Assembly (NCBI GenBank): GCA_001873995.1
Contig: MNVR01000008.1
Coordinates: 11,903 to 75,902 of the forward strand
Reading direction: 5' to 3'
Length of the DNA: 64,000 nucleotides
DNA from: Candidatus Phelpsiimicrobium noxiivivens
Lineage (GTDB): Bacteria > Omnitrophota > Gorgyraeia > Velamenicoccales > Velamenicoccaceae
The notes under the pieces are model-generated. The model was not told the DNA's origin. It worked only from the letters and a program-made list of their open reading frames with translations, and searched no databases. The first letter of the stretch is position 1; each line of letters starts with the position of its first letter. The position numbers and the translations under genes are program-made. Positions 17,614-27,494 of the stretch are shown piece by piece.

Positions 17614-19179
17614 TTATCTCTTATATTTCAAGCAAAAGCTGATAAAAATGAACACGTATAAGCCTAAAACCAGCCAAAGGCCAATGCCAGGGAACTCATA
17701 GTAAGCAAATGGAAGGCCGCAAAAAAGGCCGTTTATTTTCAAAAGAAGGAAGATCAGAAACTCTACAGCCTGGGCTATAGGATGCGCCAAGCACAAAGAA
17801 AAACTCCCCAGGGCTACCAACACAAACCCTGATGTCACGACCAACATGGCCAATGGCACGATCACCATATTGGCCGGAACCGTTATGATAGAGAAACTCC
17901 CAAATACACCCGCAAGCAAGGGAGCCGTCCCTATCCAGGCGCACAGAGAAACAGAAAAATAACTTATAGCTATTTCCCAAGTTCTATTGATATCGCGATG
18001 CTTAAAGATGCCGTTTATCTTTGGAAAAAGCCAGACAATAAAAAATACGCTCAAAAATGATAGTTGAAACCCAACGTTAAATAACTGCAAAGGATCAAAA
18101 GCCAAAATTAAAAGAGCGGCTAACGCCAGGCTATTATAAAAAATAGGGTTGCGTTCTATCAAATAACTGAATAAAAAAACAATAGCCATAACAGTCGCGC
18201 GTGCCACAGGGCTGGATGAACCGGTAAGAAAACAATAAACTACTAAAAGTACTACGGTAAGTAAAAAACGCGTTGTCCTCGGTATCCTTATCGCTTTAAA
18301 GATCAGCAAAAAAATAAATGCCAGAAGCGCCGTGTGCGAGCCGCTGACAACCATAATATGCCAAGTCCCTGTTTTGACCATCATATCACGCACCGGGCGC
18401 ATCCCTATGCCCTGTTCTCCCAAAAGAATACCATTAAGTATGACCGCTGAAAACTGCCCCACTAACGAAGTGATCGTATTTTTCATCTGGTGTTTCAGAT
18501 CAAGGCTCAGGTGTTTTAGCTTACTCCCTTTTCTTATGCCAATACGCTCAACATAGCCGTTTTTTTTGACGCTCAACACTATCGGAGCTCCGCTTCGCGA
18601 TACACTGGAAACCACGGCCCCTTTTGTCCTAAAAAACCCGGAGGGCTTGTAAAGAGAACCCTCAAGAATAAGCTCGTCGCCATATGCAAGATCAAGTTTT
18701 TGATAACACCGCACCAAAACTTTTCCGGAAACCTTATAGGTGAGCCCATGGGGCAGGATAGAGCCCCCCAGGCTCACGCCCATAGCCTCTTTTCTTAATT
18801 CTGATACACCAAACACAAAAGAGATATTCTTGCCTGAAACTTGAGGCTCAGAAATAACGATACCTTTGACCCGCGCTGCCTGTCTGACTAATTGTGTCGC
18901 GCGGGCTATAGGATCAGGCGCCGGCATTTGTGAATTCGCAAGCGTCATAGCGCCGATCAAAAAAGCGCAGGTAAATATAAAAAAATGCGACCACACTCTT
19001 TTTTTCAATAAAACAATACCCATAGCCGCGGAAATAAAAGCAAGGCAAAAAATGATGTAAAAAGCGCTGCAGCTGTAAAACTCAAAGACAATGCCAGAGC
19101 AAAAAAATACAGCCAATGGCACAAGCGGAGGCAAATAAAGCTTCTCAAGCCGTTCAAGAATATAGGTCAGAATAGTCAT
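17614..19179 (-). CDS. comEC: ComEC/Rec2 competence channel protein
   Basis: 521 residues from the ATG at 19179. Domains: two or three N-terminal TM helices, an OB-like soluble segment (about 110-220), then the Competence domain with ILLGEQGIG, WHIMVVSGSHTALL and many TM helices. It forms the inner-membrane channel for DNA uptake. The C-terminal metallo-beta-lactamase domain of long ComEC forms is absent. The reading frame runs 53 codons further upstream, but that part crosses the palindrome at 19255-19298 (encoding RRPAGRQVC), so I reject it. No clear ribosome site supports any start. Confidence 0.85.
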   Translation of the reverse strand: MTILTYILERLEKLYLPPLVPLAVFFCSGIVFEFYSCSAFYIIFCLAFISAAMGIVLLKKRVWSHFFIFTCAFLIGAMTLANSQMPAPDPIARATQLVRQAARVKGIVISEPQVSGKNISFVFGVSELRKEAMGVSLGGSILPHGLTYKVSGKVLVRCYQKLDLAYGDELILEGSLYKPSGFFRTKGAVVSSVSRSGAPIVLSVKKNGYVERIGIRKGSKLKHLSLDLKHQMKNTITSLVGQFSAVILNGILLGEQGIGMRPVRDMMVKTGTWHIMVVSGSHTALLAFIFLLIFKAIRIPRTTRFLLTVVLLVVYCFLTGSSSPVARATVMAIVFLFSYLIERNPIFYNSLALAALLILAFDPLQLFNVGFQLSFLSVFFIVWLFPKINGIFKHRDINRTWEIAISYFSVSLCAWIGTAPLLAGVFGSFSIITVPANMVIVPLAMLVVTSGFVLVALGSFSLCLAHPIAQAVEFLIFLLLKINGLFCGLPFAYYEFPGIGLWLVLGLYVFIFISFCLKYKR

Positions 19180-19254
19180 AGTTATTAAAGTAACTGCCAC
19201 TAACTTTAGCCGGTGATCTGTTAAAAGAAAAAATTGGTTGGGCGTGGACGACTT

Positions 19255-19298
19255 CAAAGGAGCGCAGACCTGCCTACCGGCAGGCCTGCGCTCCTTTG
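19255..19298. repeat. 44-bp palindrome containing the CCTGCCGGCAGG-type core
   Basis: CAAAGGAGCGCAG-CCTGCC pairs with GGCAGG-CTGCGCTCCTTTG around a 4-base centre. It lies between exbD and the comEC start. Confidence 0.7.
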
Positions 19299-19408
19299 AC
19301 TGGAGCCGGAGCCTAAGCAATTTTTTCAAAGAACACAATACGGCAGGCTAAAATCGATGAATTGATATAAGTCACTGGAAAAGTACTTGAGGGGTCTAGG
19401 AGGGTAAG

Positions 19409-19828
19409 TTACTTCTCTTCTTCTGCCGCTATCTGCAGGCGCTCTATGCCGAGGCCATTTAATACATCTAAAACACGCACAACATTCTTGAAAGCAACAA
19501 GCCGGTCCACCTGAATGAACACATTAATGTCAGGATCACTTTTTGACATAATATCTAACTGGGATTCCAGCTCTTTTAGGGTCACTACAGCGCCCTCTAA
19601 ATACATAGGGCCTTCACTGGAAAGCGTTATGGTGGCCGCGTCCGTCTTCTGCGCCGAGCCGGATACGTGTTTTGCTTTCGGAAGATTTACCTTGATATGT
19701 TTTGACTCCGTTTGATACATCAGAGGCGTCGTTATCATAAATATAACCAGCAGCACCAAAATAACGTCTGTGAACGGCGTTATATTGATCTCGGAAATTA
19801 AAGCCTGTTTTCTTGATCTTCTGTTCAT
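19409..19828 (-). CDS. exbD: ExbD/TolR-family proton-channel subunit
   Basis: 139 residues: a short cytoplasmic N-terminus, one TM helix (about 18-38) with the essential Asp in ITPFTDVILVLLVIFM, and a periplasmic domain. With ExbB it harnesses proton motive force for TonB- or Tol-type work at the outer membrane. No TonB or TolA gene is nearby. Overlaps exbB by 4 bases. Confidence 0.9.
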   Translation of the reverse strand: MNRRSRKQALISEINITPFTDVILVLLVIFMITTPLMYQTESKHIKVNLPKAKHVSGSAQKTDAATITLSSEGPMYLEGAVVTLKELESQLDIMSKSDPDINVFIQVDRLVAFKNVVRVLDVLNGLGIERLQIAAEEEK

Positions 19829-20442
19829 GAATTTTTAACTGTGATCAAATCCATTATCTCTGACACGCACAATTCCATATCCGTAATGAAATTATCTATC
19901 TTTTTTATAGAATAATTATAGGCTATGACCGCGGGCACTGCCACGCAAAGGCCTGCGGCAGTACAAACAAGCGCCTCGGATATACCATTGATCACAACGC
20001 TGATGCCGCCCGTGCCCACCATGGCGATATCACGAAAAGCCCTTATGATACCTAAAACAGTCCCAAAAAGGCCTATATAGACCGAGGTAGAACCTATGGT
20101 GCCGATTATGCTCGTGTAACGCTCTAACTTTGTCGTCTCAATAGCTATCTCGCGCTCCATGGTATTGGCTATGACGATATCGCTATGACCATGCAGTTTA
20201 AGCCCCGAATACACAACAGCGGAAAATGGCGTATTAACGATATCACAGATCTCCAGCGTCCTATTAATATTGCCCTTCTCCAACTCTTTCTTTATCCGCG
20301 TCATAAACTCTACCCTCTTTATTCTGGACCTCTTTTTGAAATAAAAGAACCTTTCAAAAATAACGGCAAGCGACAAGACAGAACAAAATAAAAGGATATA
20401 CATCGTAAAACCACCTACCTGCACCAACTGCCATAAAGTCAT
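19825..20442 (-). CDS. exbB: ExbB/TolQ-family proton-channel subunit
   Basis: 205 residues with three TM helices and the MotA/TolQ/ExbB signature (GTIGSTSVYIGLFGTVLGII and GISEALVCTAAGLCVAVPAV). GGAG precedes the ATG; a TATAAT-like box lies in the upstream gap (minus strand near 20470). Co-transcribed with exbD. Confidence 0.92.
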   Translation of the reverse strand: MTLWQLVQVGGFTMYILLFCSVLSLAVIFERFFYFKKRSRIKRVEFMTRIKKELEKGNINRTLEICDIVNTPFSAVVYSGLKLHGHSDIVIANTMEREIAIETTKLERYTSIIGTIGSTSVYIGLFGTVLGIIRAFRDIAMVGTGGISVVINGISEALVCTAAGLCVAVPAVIAYNYSIKKIDNFITDMELCVSEIMDLITVKNS

Positions 20443-20484
20443 ATCAATCTCCTTATCTTTGCTTATTATAGGTACTTATTCCCC

Positions 20485-20566
20485 TCAAGGATAACTCCGA
20501 AGCGAGCGCAGTAAATTATTGCACAAGTATGTCGTGCAAAAATTTACAAGCGTTTTCGCAAGGAGC
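20485..20566. repeat. REP-like intergenic element, copy 1
   Basis: Pattern: ACTCCGAAGC, then GTAAATT, an inner hairpin (TTGCAC/GTGCAA), AAATTTAC, AAGCG and GCAAGGAG. Related copies are at 25893 (inverted), 52478 and 59592. Confidence 0.6.
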
Positions 20567-20569
20567 ACA

Positions 20570-20908
20570 TCATTTCACAACCAGATATCTCTGCAATCGT
20601 TTAAGTTTATCGTCAGTTATACCTCTGATATTTTTAAGTTCGGATAGGCCCTTGAATCCACCCTGCGATGCCCTGGCGGCTATTATCGCGTCCGCGGCCT
20701 TCTCTCCTATATCAGGCAACGCAATCAACTCCTGGCGCGTAGCCAGGTTTAAGTCCAGAGCCGCGGGCGCGGACTTTCGCGAATATATATCTATGAGACA
20801 AAAATTACAACCCGTTGTTTTCTTAAAAACGCTTAAACCCAACCCCAGAATAAAAAGAAAAGACAGAAATAAAATGACCTTGCGTTCTTGAATAGTAAGA
20901 TGGATCAT
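20570..20908 (-). CDS. comEA: ComEA-like helix-hairpin-helix protein
   Basis: About 112 residues: one N-terminal TM helix (about 8-27) and a C-terminal double HhH motif (LNLATRQELIALPDIGEKAADAIIAAR and LSELKNIRGITDDKLKRL). ComEA binds incoming DNA outside the membrane and hands it to ComEC, which is encoded nearby with only exbDB between. The ATG at 20908 is preferred to a GTG four codons upstream. Confidence 0.85.
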   Translation of the reverse strand: MIHLTIQERKVILFLSFLFILGLGLSVFKKTTGCNFCLIDIYSRKSAPAALDLNLATRQELIALPDIGEKAADAIIAARASQGGFKGLSELKNIRGITDDKLKRLQRYLVVK

Positions 20909-20964
20909 ATGGAATACCACAAATAATGAGATACAATGACATCCCGCCGAAGTCCGCCGTTGAT

Positions 20965-23442
20965 CTAGCCGCGGCCAGAGGCGGGAACTGCCACTATGCT
21001 GACTAATTTTCCAGGCACAACGATGATCTTTTTAACGCTAATGCCCTTAAGCCATTCTTTTACCTTAGGGTCGCCTAAAGCTAAGAGCTTTACCTCTTCT
21101 TCGGAAGCCTCAACACCGGCATTGACCTTAGACCTTACTTTACCATTGACCTGAATTACATAGCTCACTTCGTCTTCTTTTATAAAAGCTTCATCAAAAG
21201 ATGGCCATGAAGCCTTGAACACGCTTTCTTTTCCTCCCAGCATATGGTTCATCTCTTCGCAAACATGAGGAACAAAAGGCGCCAATAACGTCACAATAGC
21301 CCGCAACGCGTCCACAGCCTCTTCAGACTTCTGCTCCGGCTCGGATAATCTGTAGAGTTCATTAACCAGCTCCATAATGCTGGATATCGCCGTGTTGAAC
21401 TTAAAGCCGCCCTCCATATCCTGAGTGACTTTCTTTATCGTCTTGTGCATTTTTTTAATTACGGCGCAATGACGCCCGGGCAGCAATTGGCCCTTATCTT
21501 TACGCAAGGCCCCCGTATGGGGCAATGCCGCTACCAGCCGCCAGACGCGGCATAGAAAACGCCACGCGCCGTCCATTCCAGTATCATTCCAATCCAGCTC
21601 AGCCTCGGGCGGAGCCGCGAAAAGAATGAACAAACGAAGAGTATCAGCCCCATATTTCTTAATTATCTCATCTGGATCCACAATATTGCCTTTAGACTTA
21701 GACATAACTTCGCCATCTTTTAATACCATGCCCTGTGTAAGCAATCTGTCAAAAGGTTCGGCAAGGTGAACCTGGCCCAGATCTTTTAAAAACTTAGTGA
21801 AGAACCTTGAATATAAAAGATGCAAAACCGCGTGTTCAATACCGCCAATATATTGGTCCACGGGCATCCAGTATTTTGCCTCCTCTATATCAAAAGGCGC
21901 TTTTGTATCGCGCGGCGAACAAAATCTTAAAAAATACCACGAAGAATCCAGGAACGTCGCCATAGTATCTGTTTCACGCCTGGCTTTTTTACGGCACTTA
22001 GGGCATTGCGTCTCAACAAAACTTTTTACTTTGCCTAAAGGGCTGCCGCCTTCTCCGGATATCTTGACATTTTTAGGCAGGACAACTGGAAGGGCTTCTT
22101 CAGGCACAGGCACAACACCGCAGGAATCGCAATAAATGATAGGAATAGGCGTGCCCCAATACCGCTGGCGCGAAATAAGCCAATCACGCAGGCGCCAGTG
22201 AACTGACGCCTTGCCCATTAGCTTTTCTTCCATCCAAAGCGCTATCTTCTTTTTTCCTTCAGCGCTAGTGTAACCATTGAAAGCGCCTGAATTTACCATG
22301 ATGCCTTCGTCTTCGTAAGCTTCAACCATATCCTCAACGCGCGATTCTTTATCTTTCGGGGTAATTACAACGCGCATAGGCAGATTATTCTCTTTAGCAA
22401 AAAGAAAATCTCTCTGGTCGTGCGTAGGCACAGCCATGATAGCGCCTGTGCCATATTCCATAAGCACATAATCCGCTACCCAGATAGGTATCTTTTCACC
22501 ATTAACCGGATTGATCGCGTAGGCTCCGGTGAATTTACCCTCTTTTTTAACATCGGTTCCGACGCGCGCCAACTTACTTTCAGCTGCCACCTTATCAATA
22601 AATCCAAGGACCTCTTTTTCCTGCGGTTTATTGACTATCAATTGTTTGACTAAAGGATGTTCGGGGGCCAAAACTACATAAGTCGCGCCAAATATCGTAT
22701 CGGGCCGCGTGGTAAAAACACGCAATACCTCGCCATTCTCAAGTTTAAAATATATCTCAACGCCATAGCTCTTGCCTATCCAGTTCTTCTGCATAGTAAG
22801 GACGCGCTCAGGCCAATTTTTCAATGTATCCAAGCCGCTCAAGAGCTTATCCGAATAGGCTGTTATCTTCAGGTACCACTGATCAAGCTCTTTCTCAACA
22901 ACAGGCGTGGAACAACGCCAACACCCACCGCCTATGACCTCTTCGTTGGCCAATGTAGTCAAACAGCTCGGGCACCAATTCACATAAGAGGCCTTTTTAT
23001 ACGCCAGGCCTTTTTCAAACATCTTTAAGAATATCCACTGGTTCCATTTATAATATTCAGGCAGGCACGTGGCAAGCTCCCTGTCCCAATCATAAGAAAA
23101 CCCCATCCTGAACAATTCTTTCTTCATCCGGTCAATACACTCACACGTCCACTTTCCGGGATCGGTATTATTCTTGATAGCGGCATTTTCAGCTGGCTGG
23201 CCGAACGCGTCAAATCCTACAGGATGAAGTACATTAAAACCACGCAACATCTTATACCGGGCTATTACGTCGCCTATTGTATAATTGCGCACGTGGCCCA
23301 TGTGTATCCTTCCAGAAGGATATGGGAACATCTCCAGGACATAATATTTCCGCTTATCAGGCAGGCTTTGAGATCTATAGAGCTTGCGCTCCCTCCATAC
23401 TTTCTGCCACTTCTCTTCTATATGTTTAAAATCAAATTCCAT
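20965..23442 (-). CDS. leuS: Leucyl-tRNA synthetase
   Basis: About 825 residues, class I synthetase that charges tRNA-Leu. Visible: the HIGH-type motif in [11 protein letters not shown], a CxxC zinc segment ([13 protein letters not shown]...CWRC), the CP1 editing domain ([19 protein letters not shown] and GTGAIMAVP), the KMSKS motif VMSKSKGN, and the anticodon-binding C-terminus. I start at 23442 ([16 protein letters not shown]), the family N-terminus; the frame extends 18 codons further but that part has no family match. Confidence 0.96.
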   Translation of the reverse strand: MEFDFKHIEEKWQKVWRERKLYRSQSLPDKRKYYVLEMFPYPSGRIHMGHVRNYTIGDVIARYKMLRGFNVLHPVGFDAFGQPAENAAIKNNTDPGKWTCECIDRMKKELFRMGFSYDWDRELATCLPEYYKWNQWIFLKMFEKGLAYKKASYVNWCPSCLTTLANEEVIGGGCWRCSTPVVEKELDQWYLKITAYSDKLLSGLDTLKNWPERVLTMQKNWIGKSYGVEIYFKLENGEVLRVFTTRPDTIFGATYVVLAPEHPLVKQLIVNKPQEKEVLGFIDKVAAESKLARVGTDVKKEGKFTGAYAINPVNGEKIPIWVADYVLMEYGTGAIMAVPTHDQRDFLFAKENNLPMRVVITPKDKESRVEDMVEAYEDEGIMVNSGAFNGYTSAEGKKKIALWMEEKLMGKASVHWRLRDWLISRQRYWGTPIPIIYCDSCGVVPVPEEALPVVLPKNVKISGEGGSPLGKVKSFVETQCPKCRKKARRETDTMATFLDSSWYFLRFCSPRDTKAPFDIEEAKYWMPVDQYIGGIEHAVLHLLYSRFFTKFLKDLGQVHLAEPFDRLLTQGMVLKDGEVMSKSKGNIVDPDEIIKKYGADTLRLFILFAAPPEAELDWNDTGMDGAWRFLCRVWRLVAALPHTGALRKDKGQLLPGRHCAVIKKMHKTIKKVTQDMEGGFKFNTAISSIMELVNELYRLSEPEQKSEEAVDALRAIVTLLAPFVPHVCEEMNHMLGGKESVFKASWPSFDEAFIKEDEVSYVIQVNGKVRSKVNAGVEASEEEVKLLALGDPKVKEWLKGISVKKIIVVPGKLVSIVAVPASGRG

Positions 23443-23498
23443 GGTTTTACCGGTTAGCGATTTACGATCTGTGGAAACATGGACGCCAAGATACATCG

Positions 23499-23879
23499 TC
23501 AGCTATTGCAGGGCCCCTTTAAAAAATCAGCGATGGTAGCTAATAGTTCTACGCTATCAAAAGGTTTCAAAAAATAGGCATCCGCCCTTGAGATAGAATC
23601 TTTGATGCTGAACGCGTTTTGAGCAAGGCCTGTAACTACAATAATAGGAATGCTTTTAAATTTATCATTGTCTTTAAGTTCGTTTAATATCTGCTCCCCG
23701 CCTATCTTAGGAAGCACTAAGTCAAGCAAGATCAGGTCAGGCGACAATGTCTTGGCCTTTTGAAGGCCGTCCTGGCCGTCAAAGGCCTGAATGACATCAT
23801 AACCGCTGATCTCCAGGCGCATCCTTATAATGAGCGCTATTTCACGCTCATCTTCTATGACTAATATGCGTTTTTTCAT
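23499..23879 (-). CDS. Single-domain response regulator (CheY-like receiver)
   Basis: About 126 residues from [11 protein letters not shown]. Acidic pair EDE, phospho-acceptor Asp in [14 protein letters not shown], Thr in VVTG and Lys in FLKPFD are all present. No output domain, so it acts through protein contacts. It ends just before the leuS start. The frame extends 12 codons upstream, without family support. Confidence 0.85.
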   Translation of the reverse strand: MKKRILVIEDEREIALIIRMRLEISGYDVIQAFDGQDGLQKAKTLSPDLILLDLVLPKIGGEQILNELKDNDKFKSIPIIVVTGLAQNAFSIKDSISRADAYFLKPFDSVELLATIADFLKGPCNS

Positions 23880-23939
23880 ATGTAAAACTATACCAAAAAG
23901 CCATTCTGCTGGCAATGCCTATTTTAGTTGGGCAAAATG

Positions 23940-23968
23940 TTGACAATAAGGCCTATGTATACTATGAT
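23940..23968 (+). promoter_or_regulatory. Promoter of tRNA-Ala
   Basis: Consensus TTGACA, 17 bases, TATGAT; the tRNA begins 14 bases after the -10 box. Confidence 0.75.
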
Positions 23969-23982
23969 TATTGAGAAAATTT

Positions 23983-24058
23983 GGGGCTGTAGCTCAGCTG
24001 GGAGAGCACCTGCATGGCATGCAGGGGGTCAGGGGTTCGAACCCCCTCAGCTCCACCA
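23983..24058 (+). tRNA. tRNA-Ala (GGC)
   Basis: 76 bases with CCA encoded. Acceptor GGGGCTG/CAGCTCC, anticodon stem-loop CCTGC-ATGGCAT-GCAGG giving anticodon GGC, T-arm GGGGTTCGAACCCC. Confidence 0.96.
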
Positions 24059-24090
24059 ATTTTTTACGACAAGTAACCCCACATCCCTTC

Positions 24091-24480
24091 ATGCTAAAAA
24101 AATTCATCCCTGTTTTAGGGCTTACGGAGATCGTTATAGGCACAACGACCTTTATCGCTATAACCCACAGCCTCAACTCCGGAGTATCCACAAAACCGCC
24201 CAATACCTTAGCCTTCATTGTCTTAAGCAGCTTTATTTCAGCCTCGCTTGGCGCGGGGATACTGATGCGTTGGGAGTATTCAAGAAAGCTCTTTATATTT
24301 TTTGCAGGTTGGATCATCTTAAGCAAAATACTCATTTTTACGAACATCATTACGCTAAACGGCGCGCTTGAAACAACCGTACCCTTAAGCCTTAAAAACG
24401 CAATTTCCTGTGTTTACCACTTACTGGCTATTTTTTACTTCCACCACCCGGGCATAAAAGCGGAGTTCAAACATGAATGA
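24091..24480 (+). CDS. Small membrane protein of unknown function
   Basis: 129 residues with four predicted TM helices (about 5-25, 40-60, 68-88, 100-118) and no family I recognise. The frame is open through the tRNA-Ala, so only the ATG at 24091, 32 bases after the tRNA, is a sensible start; no good ribosome site is visible. It overlaps the nfeD gene by 8 bases and is probably co-transcribed with it. Confidence 0.65.
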   Translation: MLKKFIPVLGLTEIVIGTTTFIAITHSLNSGVSTKPPNTLAFIVLSSFISASLGAGILMRWEYSRKLFIFFAGWIILSKILIFTNIITLNGALETTVPLSLKNAISCVYHLLAIFYFHHPGIKAEFKHE

Positions 24481-25885
24481 TCAAAAAAAGGCCGTTCTTA
24501 CGCTAACGGCATTACTCTTCGTTATTTTCACGTCTTACGCCTCACCATTTCAAGGCCGGGCCAATAATAGCCTCCTTGTCCTGACGTTAGACAATAAGAT
24601 CATTGGGCCCGTTATTGCAGATTATATTTCAAAGGGCATTGACAAAGCTGCTAAAGAAAACTATTCAGGCATCATCCTGATCATGGATACACCAGGCGGC
24701 CTTCTTGAATCCACGCGTTCAATCGTAAAAAAGATCATGAATTCCCCTATACCCGTCATCACCTATATAGCTCCCAGCGGCTCCCGCGCGGGTTCAGCAG
24801 GCGTTTTTATCACTCTCGCGTCACATATAGCCGCAATGGCTCCGTCCACCAATATAGGCGCCGCGCATCCGGTGATACTCGGCGAAGGCGAAAAAAGCGA
24901 GCACTCGCTAAAAAGGTCTATAGAAGAACTTACGGACACGCTCAACCGCAAAAAGGCCAAAAACGCGGAGAAAAAAATTGAAGGTACTGATAACCCCATG
25001 GAAGACAAGGTAATGAATGACACGATTGCCTGGATAACAACTATCGCGAAGGCCAGGAACCGTAACGCGGATTGGGCAAAGCAGGCCGTGCTTGAAAGTG
25101 TTTCAGCGACAGAAAAAGAAGCCCTTGATAAACGAGTCATTAACCTTGTAGCAGACAATATGAATGACCTGCTTAAAAAAATTGACAATATCTCTATCGG
25201 AATGCCGCAAAACGTAGTGACGCTCCACACGAATAATGCCCAACTGGATCATTTCGATCTGACTACGGGCCAAAACATCCTAAACACCCTCATCAACCCT
25301 AATCTAGCGTATATCTTCATGCTGATGGCATTTCTGGGGCTATTTATTGAATTCACGCACCCGGGGGTGATCTTCCCAGGTATCGTCGGTGTAATATCGC
25401 TGATCCTCGCGTTCTATGGATTTGCTGTACTGCCTGTAAATTTTGCCGGGTTCCTTCTTATAGCTTTAGCCATAATCCTTTTTATCGCGGAGGCATTGAC
25501 CCCTGCCACATCCGGCCTAATGACACTCGCGGGCGCGGTCTCCATGCTCATAGGCTCCCTTATGCTCATAGACTCAACATTCTTAGGAATAGGGGTATCC
25601 TTGAACATCATTCTTCCATTCATCTTAGCCATAGCAGCAATAGTCATCTTCCTGGTTATGAATGTCGTTAAAACCCATAATAAAAAAGCCTCATCAGGCG
25701 CGTCTATGTTGATAGGAGAAATAGGCGTGGCCCAAACAGACCTAAACCCTGAAGGCCAGGCCTTTGTAGCCGGGGAAATATGGACCGCCTTTGCCCCATC
25801 AGGAGAAACCATAAAAAAAGGAGAAAAAATAAAAGTATTAGGGATTGACAAGATCAAGCTCAATGTGTCAAAATATGAAGCCTGA
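24473..25885 (+). CDS. NfeD-like membrane-bound serine protease (full length)
   Basis: 470 residues: signal peptide (about 7-24), ClpP-fold protease domain with the nucleophile Ser108 in SRAGSAGVF and a candidate general base Lys179 in MEDKVMND, four or five TM helices (about 280-400), and a C-terminal OB-fold NfeD domain. In archaea and bacteria such proteases cleave stomatin-like proteins, and a stomatin-like gene follows directly downstream. Confidence 0.92.
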   Translation: MNDQKKAVLTLTALLFVIFTSYASPFQGRANNSLLVLTLDNKIIGPVIADYISKGIDKAAKENYSGIILIMDTPGGLLESTRSIVKKIMNSPIPVITYIAPSGSRAGSAGVFITLASHIAAMAPSTNIGAAHPVILGEGEKSEHSLKRSIEELTDTLNRKKAKNAEKKIEGTDNPMEDKVMNDTIAWITTIAKARNRNADWAKQAVLESVSATEKEALDKRVINLVADNMNDLLKKIDNISIGMPQNVVTLHTNNAQLDHFDLTTGQNILNTLINPNLAYIFMLMAFLGLFIEFTHPGVIFPGIVGVISLILAFYGFAVLPVNFAGFLLIALAIILFIAEALTPATSGLMTLAGAVSMLIGSLMLIDSTFLGIGVSLNIILPFILAIAAIVIFLVMNVVKTHNKKASSGASMLIGEIGVAQTDLNPEGQAFVAGEIWTAFAPSGETIKKGEKIKVLGIDKIKLNVSKYEA

Positions 25886-25892
25886 TCTGAGT

Positions 25893-25986
25893 CAACCCCT
25901 TGCTTAGACACTTGTAAATTTCCTGCCTGAAAACCTGGCATAAAATTTACTGCGTAAGCCTGCCGGCAGGCAGGCTGCGGAGTTAA
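25893..25986. repeat. REP-like intergenic element, copy 2 (inverted)
   Basis: Reverse complement of the element at 52478: AACCCCTTGCTTAGAC, TGTAAATTT, inner hairpin, AAAATTTACTGCG, then the GCCTGCCGGCAGGC palindrome and TGCGGAGTTAAC. Fills the gap between nfeD and the slipin gene. Confidence 0.65.
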
Positions 25987-26035
25987 CTTTAGAAGGAATA
26001 AAAACTTACAATAGACAACATTAAGGAGGTACAAA

Positions 26036-26785
26036 ATGAGTTTTCCGATAATTTTTACTATTTTCGTAGTAATATACCTGCTCAATTCTATAAAAATATT
26101 AAATGAATACGAAAGGGGCGTCATATTTCGTTTAGGCAGGTTACTGCCCAACGTTAAAGGCCCCGGCATTATCCTGGTATTCGCTCCCATAGACAAAATA
26201 ATACGCGTGAGCCTGCGCACCGTGACCTTGGACGTGCCTCCACAGGACGTCATTACCAAAGACAACGTTTCAGTCAAAGTTAACGCGGTCATATATTACA
26301 AGGTTATGGACCCCAACCGAGCCATAGTTGAAGTTGAGGATTTCTCTTATGCCACGTCACAGATGTCACAGACGTCGCTACGCAGCACGTTAGGCCAGGT
26401 GAGCCTTGATGAATTATTGTCAGAAAGGGAAAAGATAAACTCAGAGTTGCAGAAGATCATTGATAAAGTTACAGACCCATGGGGCATTAAAGTCTCCCAT
26501 GTTGAAATAAAACACGTTGACCTGCCTCAGGAAATGCAGCGCGCCATAGCCAGGCAAGCTGAAGCTGAAAGAGAAAGGCGCGCCAAGGTCATATCAGCTG
26601 AAGGCGAATATCAGGCTTCGGAAAAACTTTCCATGGCAGCGGAAGTATTGCAGAAACAACCCATGTCTTTACAGATGCGCTATCTGCAGACGCTTATGGA
26701 TATCTCAACTGAAAAATCTTCCGTTATAGTCTTCCCTTTCCCTATGGAAATGCTGCAGTGGTTTAATAAGCAGGGGAGCAAATAG
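26036..26785 (+). CDS. Slipin/stomatin-family (SPFH) membrane protein
   Basis: 249 residues: N-terminal hydrophobic anchor (about 3-18), SPFH domain ([22 protein letters not shown], then [25 protein letters not shown]), a coiled coil rich in Glu/Arg (about 165-190) and a short C-terminus. It scaffolds membrane microdomains. AAGGAGG precedes the ATG. Pairing with the NfeD-like protease is the classic arrangement. Confidence 0.93.
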   Translation: MSFPIIFTIFVVIYLLNSIKILNEYERGVIFRLGRLLPNVKGPGIILVFAPIDKIIRVSLRTVTLDVPPQDVITKDNVSVKVNAVIYYKVMDPNRAIVEVEDFSYATSQMSQTSLRSTLGQVSLDELLSEREKINSELQKIIDKVTDPWGIKVSHVEIKHVDLPQEMQRAIARQAEAERERRAKVISAEGEYQASEKLSMAAEVLQKQPMSLQMRYLQTLMDISTEKSSVIVFPFPMEMLQWFNKQGSK

Positions 26786-26797
26786 AGATATTTTCGC

Positions 26798-26883
26798 GCC
26801 GAAGTGGTGGAATGGCATACACGACGGTCTCAAAAACCGTTAGGTTCACGCCTGTGAGGGTTCGACTCCCTCCTTCGGCACCA
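26798..26883 (+). tRNA. tRNA-Leu (CAA)
   Basis: 86 bases, CCA encoded, with a long class II variable arm. Acceptor GCCGAAG/CTTCGGC; anticodon loop CTCAAAA gives CAA. It starts 12 bases after the slipin stop. Confidence 0.94.
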
Positions 26884-26904
26884 TTTCTTCACTACCCCTT
26901 GCCC

Positions 26905-26933
26905 TTGGAATAGTTATATCTATGATATATACT
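26905..26933 (+). promoter_or_regulatory. Promoter of the riboswitch-controlled receiver gene
   Basis: TTGGAA, 17 bases, TATACT. Transcription would begin at about 26940, at the 5' side of the aptamer. Confidence 0.55.
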
Positions 26934-27026
26934 TAAATGCAGATAAAGGTAAACCATTCGCAAGAATGGGGTACAAAGCTAAAGTATCCTGCCGAACAAT
27001 GCAGGACAGCCAGCTGCCTAAACAGT
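26934..27026 (+). promoter_or_regulatory. Cyclic di-GMP-I (GEMM-I) riboswitch aptamer
   Basis: Core elements in order: GGTAAACC, stem CCATTC-GCAA-GAATGG with a GNRA tetraloop, the ACAAAGC joining segment (family consensus ACGCAAAGCC), the second stem TCCTGC...GCAGGA, and AGCCAGCTGCC closing against GGTA. It sits between a promoter and an intrinsic terminator ahead of a receiver gene, so c-di-GMP very probably controls readthrough. Whether it prefers c-di-GMP or cGAMP cannot be settled by eye. Confidence 0.85.
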
Positions 27027-27028
27027 GG

Positions 27029-27060
27029 CCTATTCTTGGAGTAAAAGAATAGGTTTTTTA
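27029..27060 (+). terminator. Riboswitch expression-platform terminator
   Basis: CCTATTCTT and AAGAATAGG form a 9-bp stem around a 7-base loop, followed by TTTTTT. It lies 18 bases before the GTG start of the receiver gene. Confidence 0.85.
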
Positions 27061-27077
27061 TTTATAGGAGTTACTTC

Positions 27078-27482
27078 GTGCAGAATGCTACCGTACTGAC
27101 TAACCTTAAGAAAATACTCCTCGTTGATGATGAGCCGGATATATTAAATGTCCTTAAATCGTTTTTTGAGCGAACACAATTTTTTCATATCTGCTTGGCT
27201 TGCGACGGTGAAGAAGCGCTGCGCAAGATAAATACCGACCCACCTGACCTGATCATTCTAGATCTTGGCCTCCCCAAACTTCCAGGAATAGAAGTCTGTA
27301 AAAAAGTCAAAATGAATGAAAAACTTCAACATATACCTATTATTGTGCTTACGGTAAAAACCGAAGATGTTGATAGGATCATCTGCAAAGTCATCGGAGT
27401 GGATTTCTATATGGTCAAGCCGCTAAACCTGCGCGAACTGCTAGAAACTGTTAATAAAACGCTCAGGTTAGAGAACACTTAA
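27078..27482 (+). CDS. Single-domain response regulator under riboswitch control
   Basis: 134 residues from a GTG with AGGAG nine bases upstream. Receiver features: Asp pair in LLVDDEPD, phospho-acceptor Asp in DLIILDLGLPKLPG, Thr in VLTVKT and Lys in YMVKPL. No output domain. Being placed under a c-di-GMP-I riboswitch links a phosphorelay component to second-messenger level. Confidence 0.9.
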   Translation: MQNATVLTNLKKILLVDDEPDILNVLKSFFERTQFFHICLACDGEEALRKINTDPPDLIILDLGLPKLPGIEVCKKVKMNEKLQHIPIIVLTVKTEDVDRIICKVIGVDFYMVKPLNLRELLETVNKTLRLENT

Positions 27483-27494
27483 AAAACCGCCTGA

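Noticed and set aside
17614-19338. ComEC start at 19338
   Set aside because: The first 53 codons cross a 44-bp palindromic repeat and encode repeat-derived peptide.
20965-23496. Longer leucyl-tRNA synthetase start at 23496
   Set aside because: The extra 18 residues do not resemble the family N-terminus, which begins at [12 protein letters not shown] (23442).
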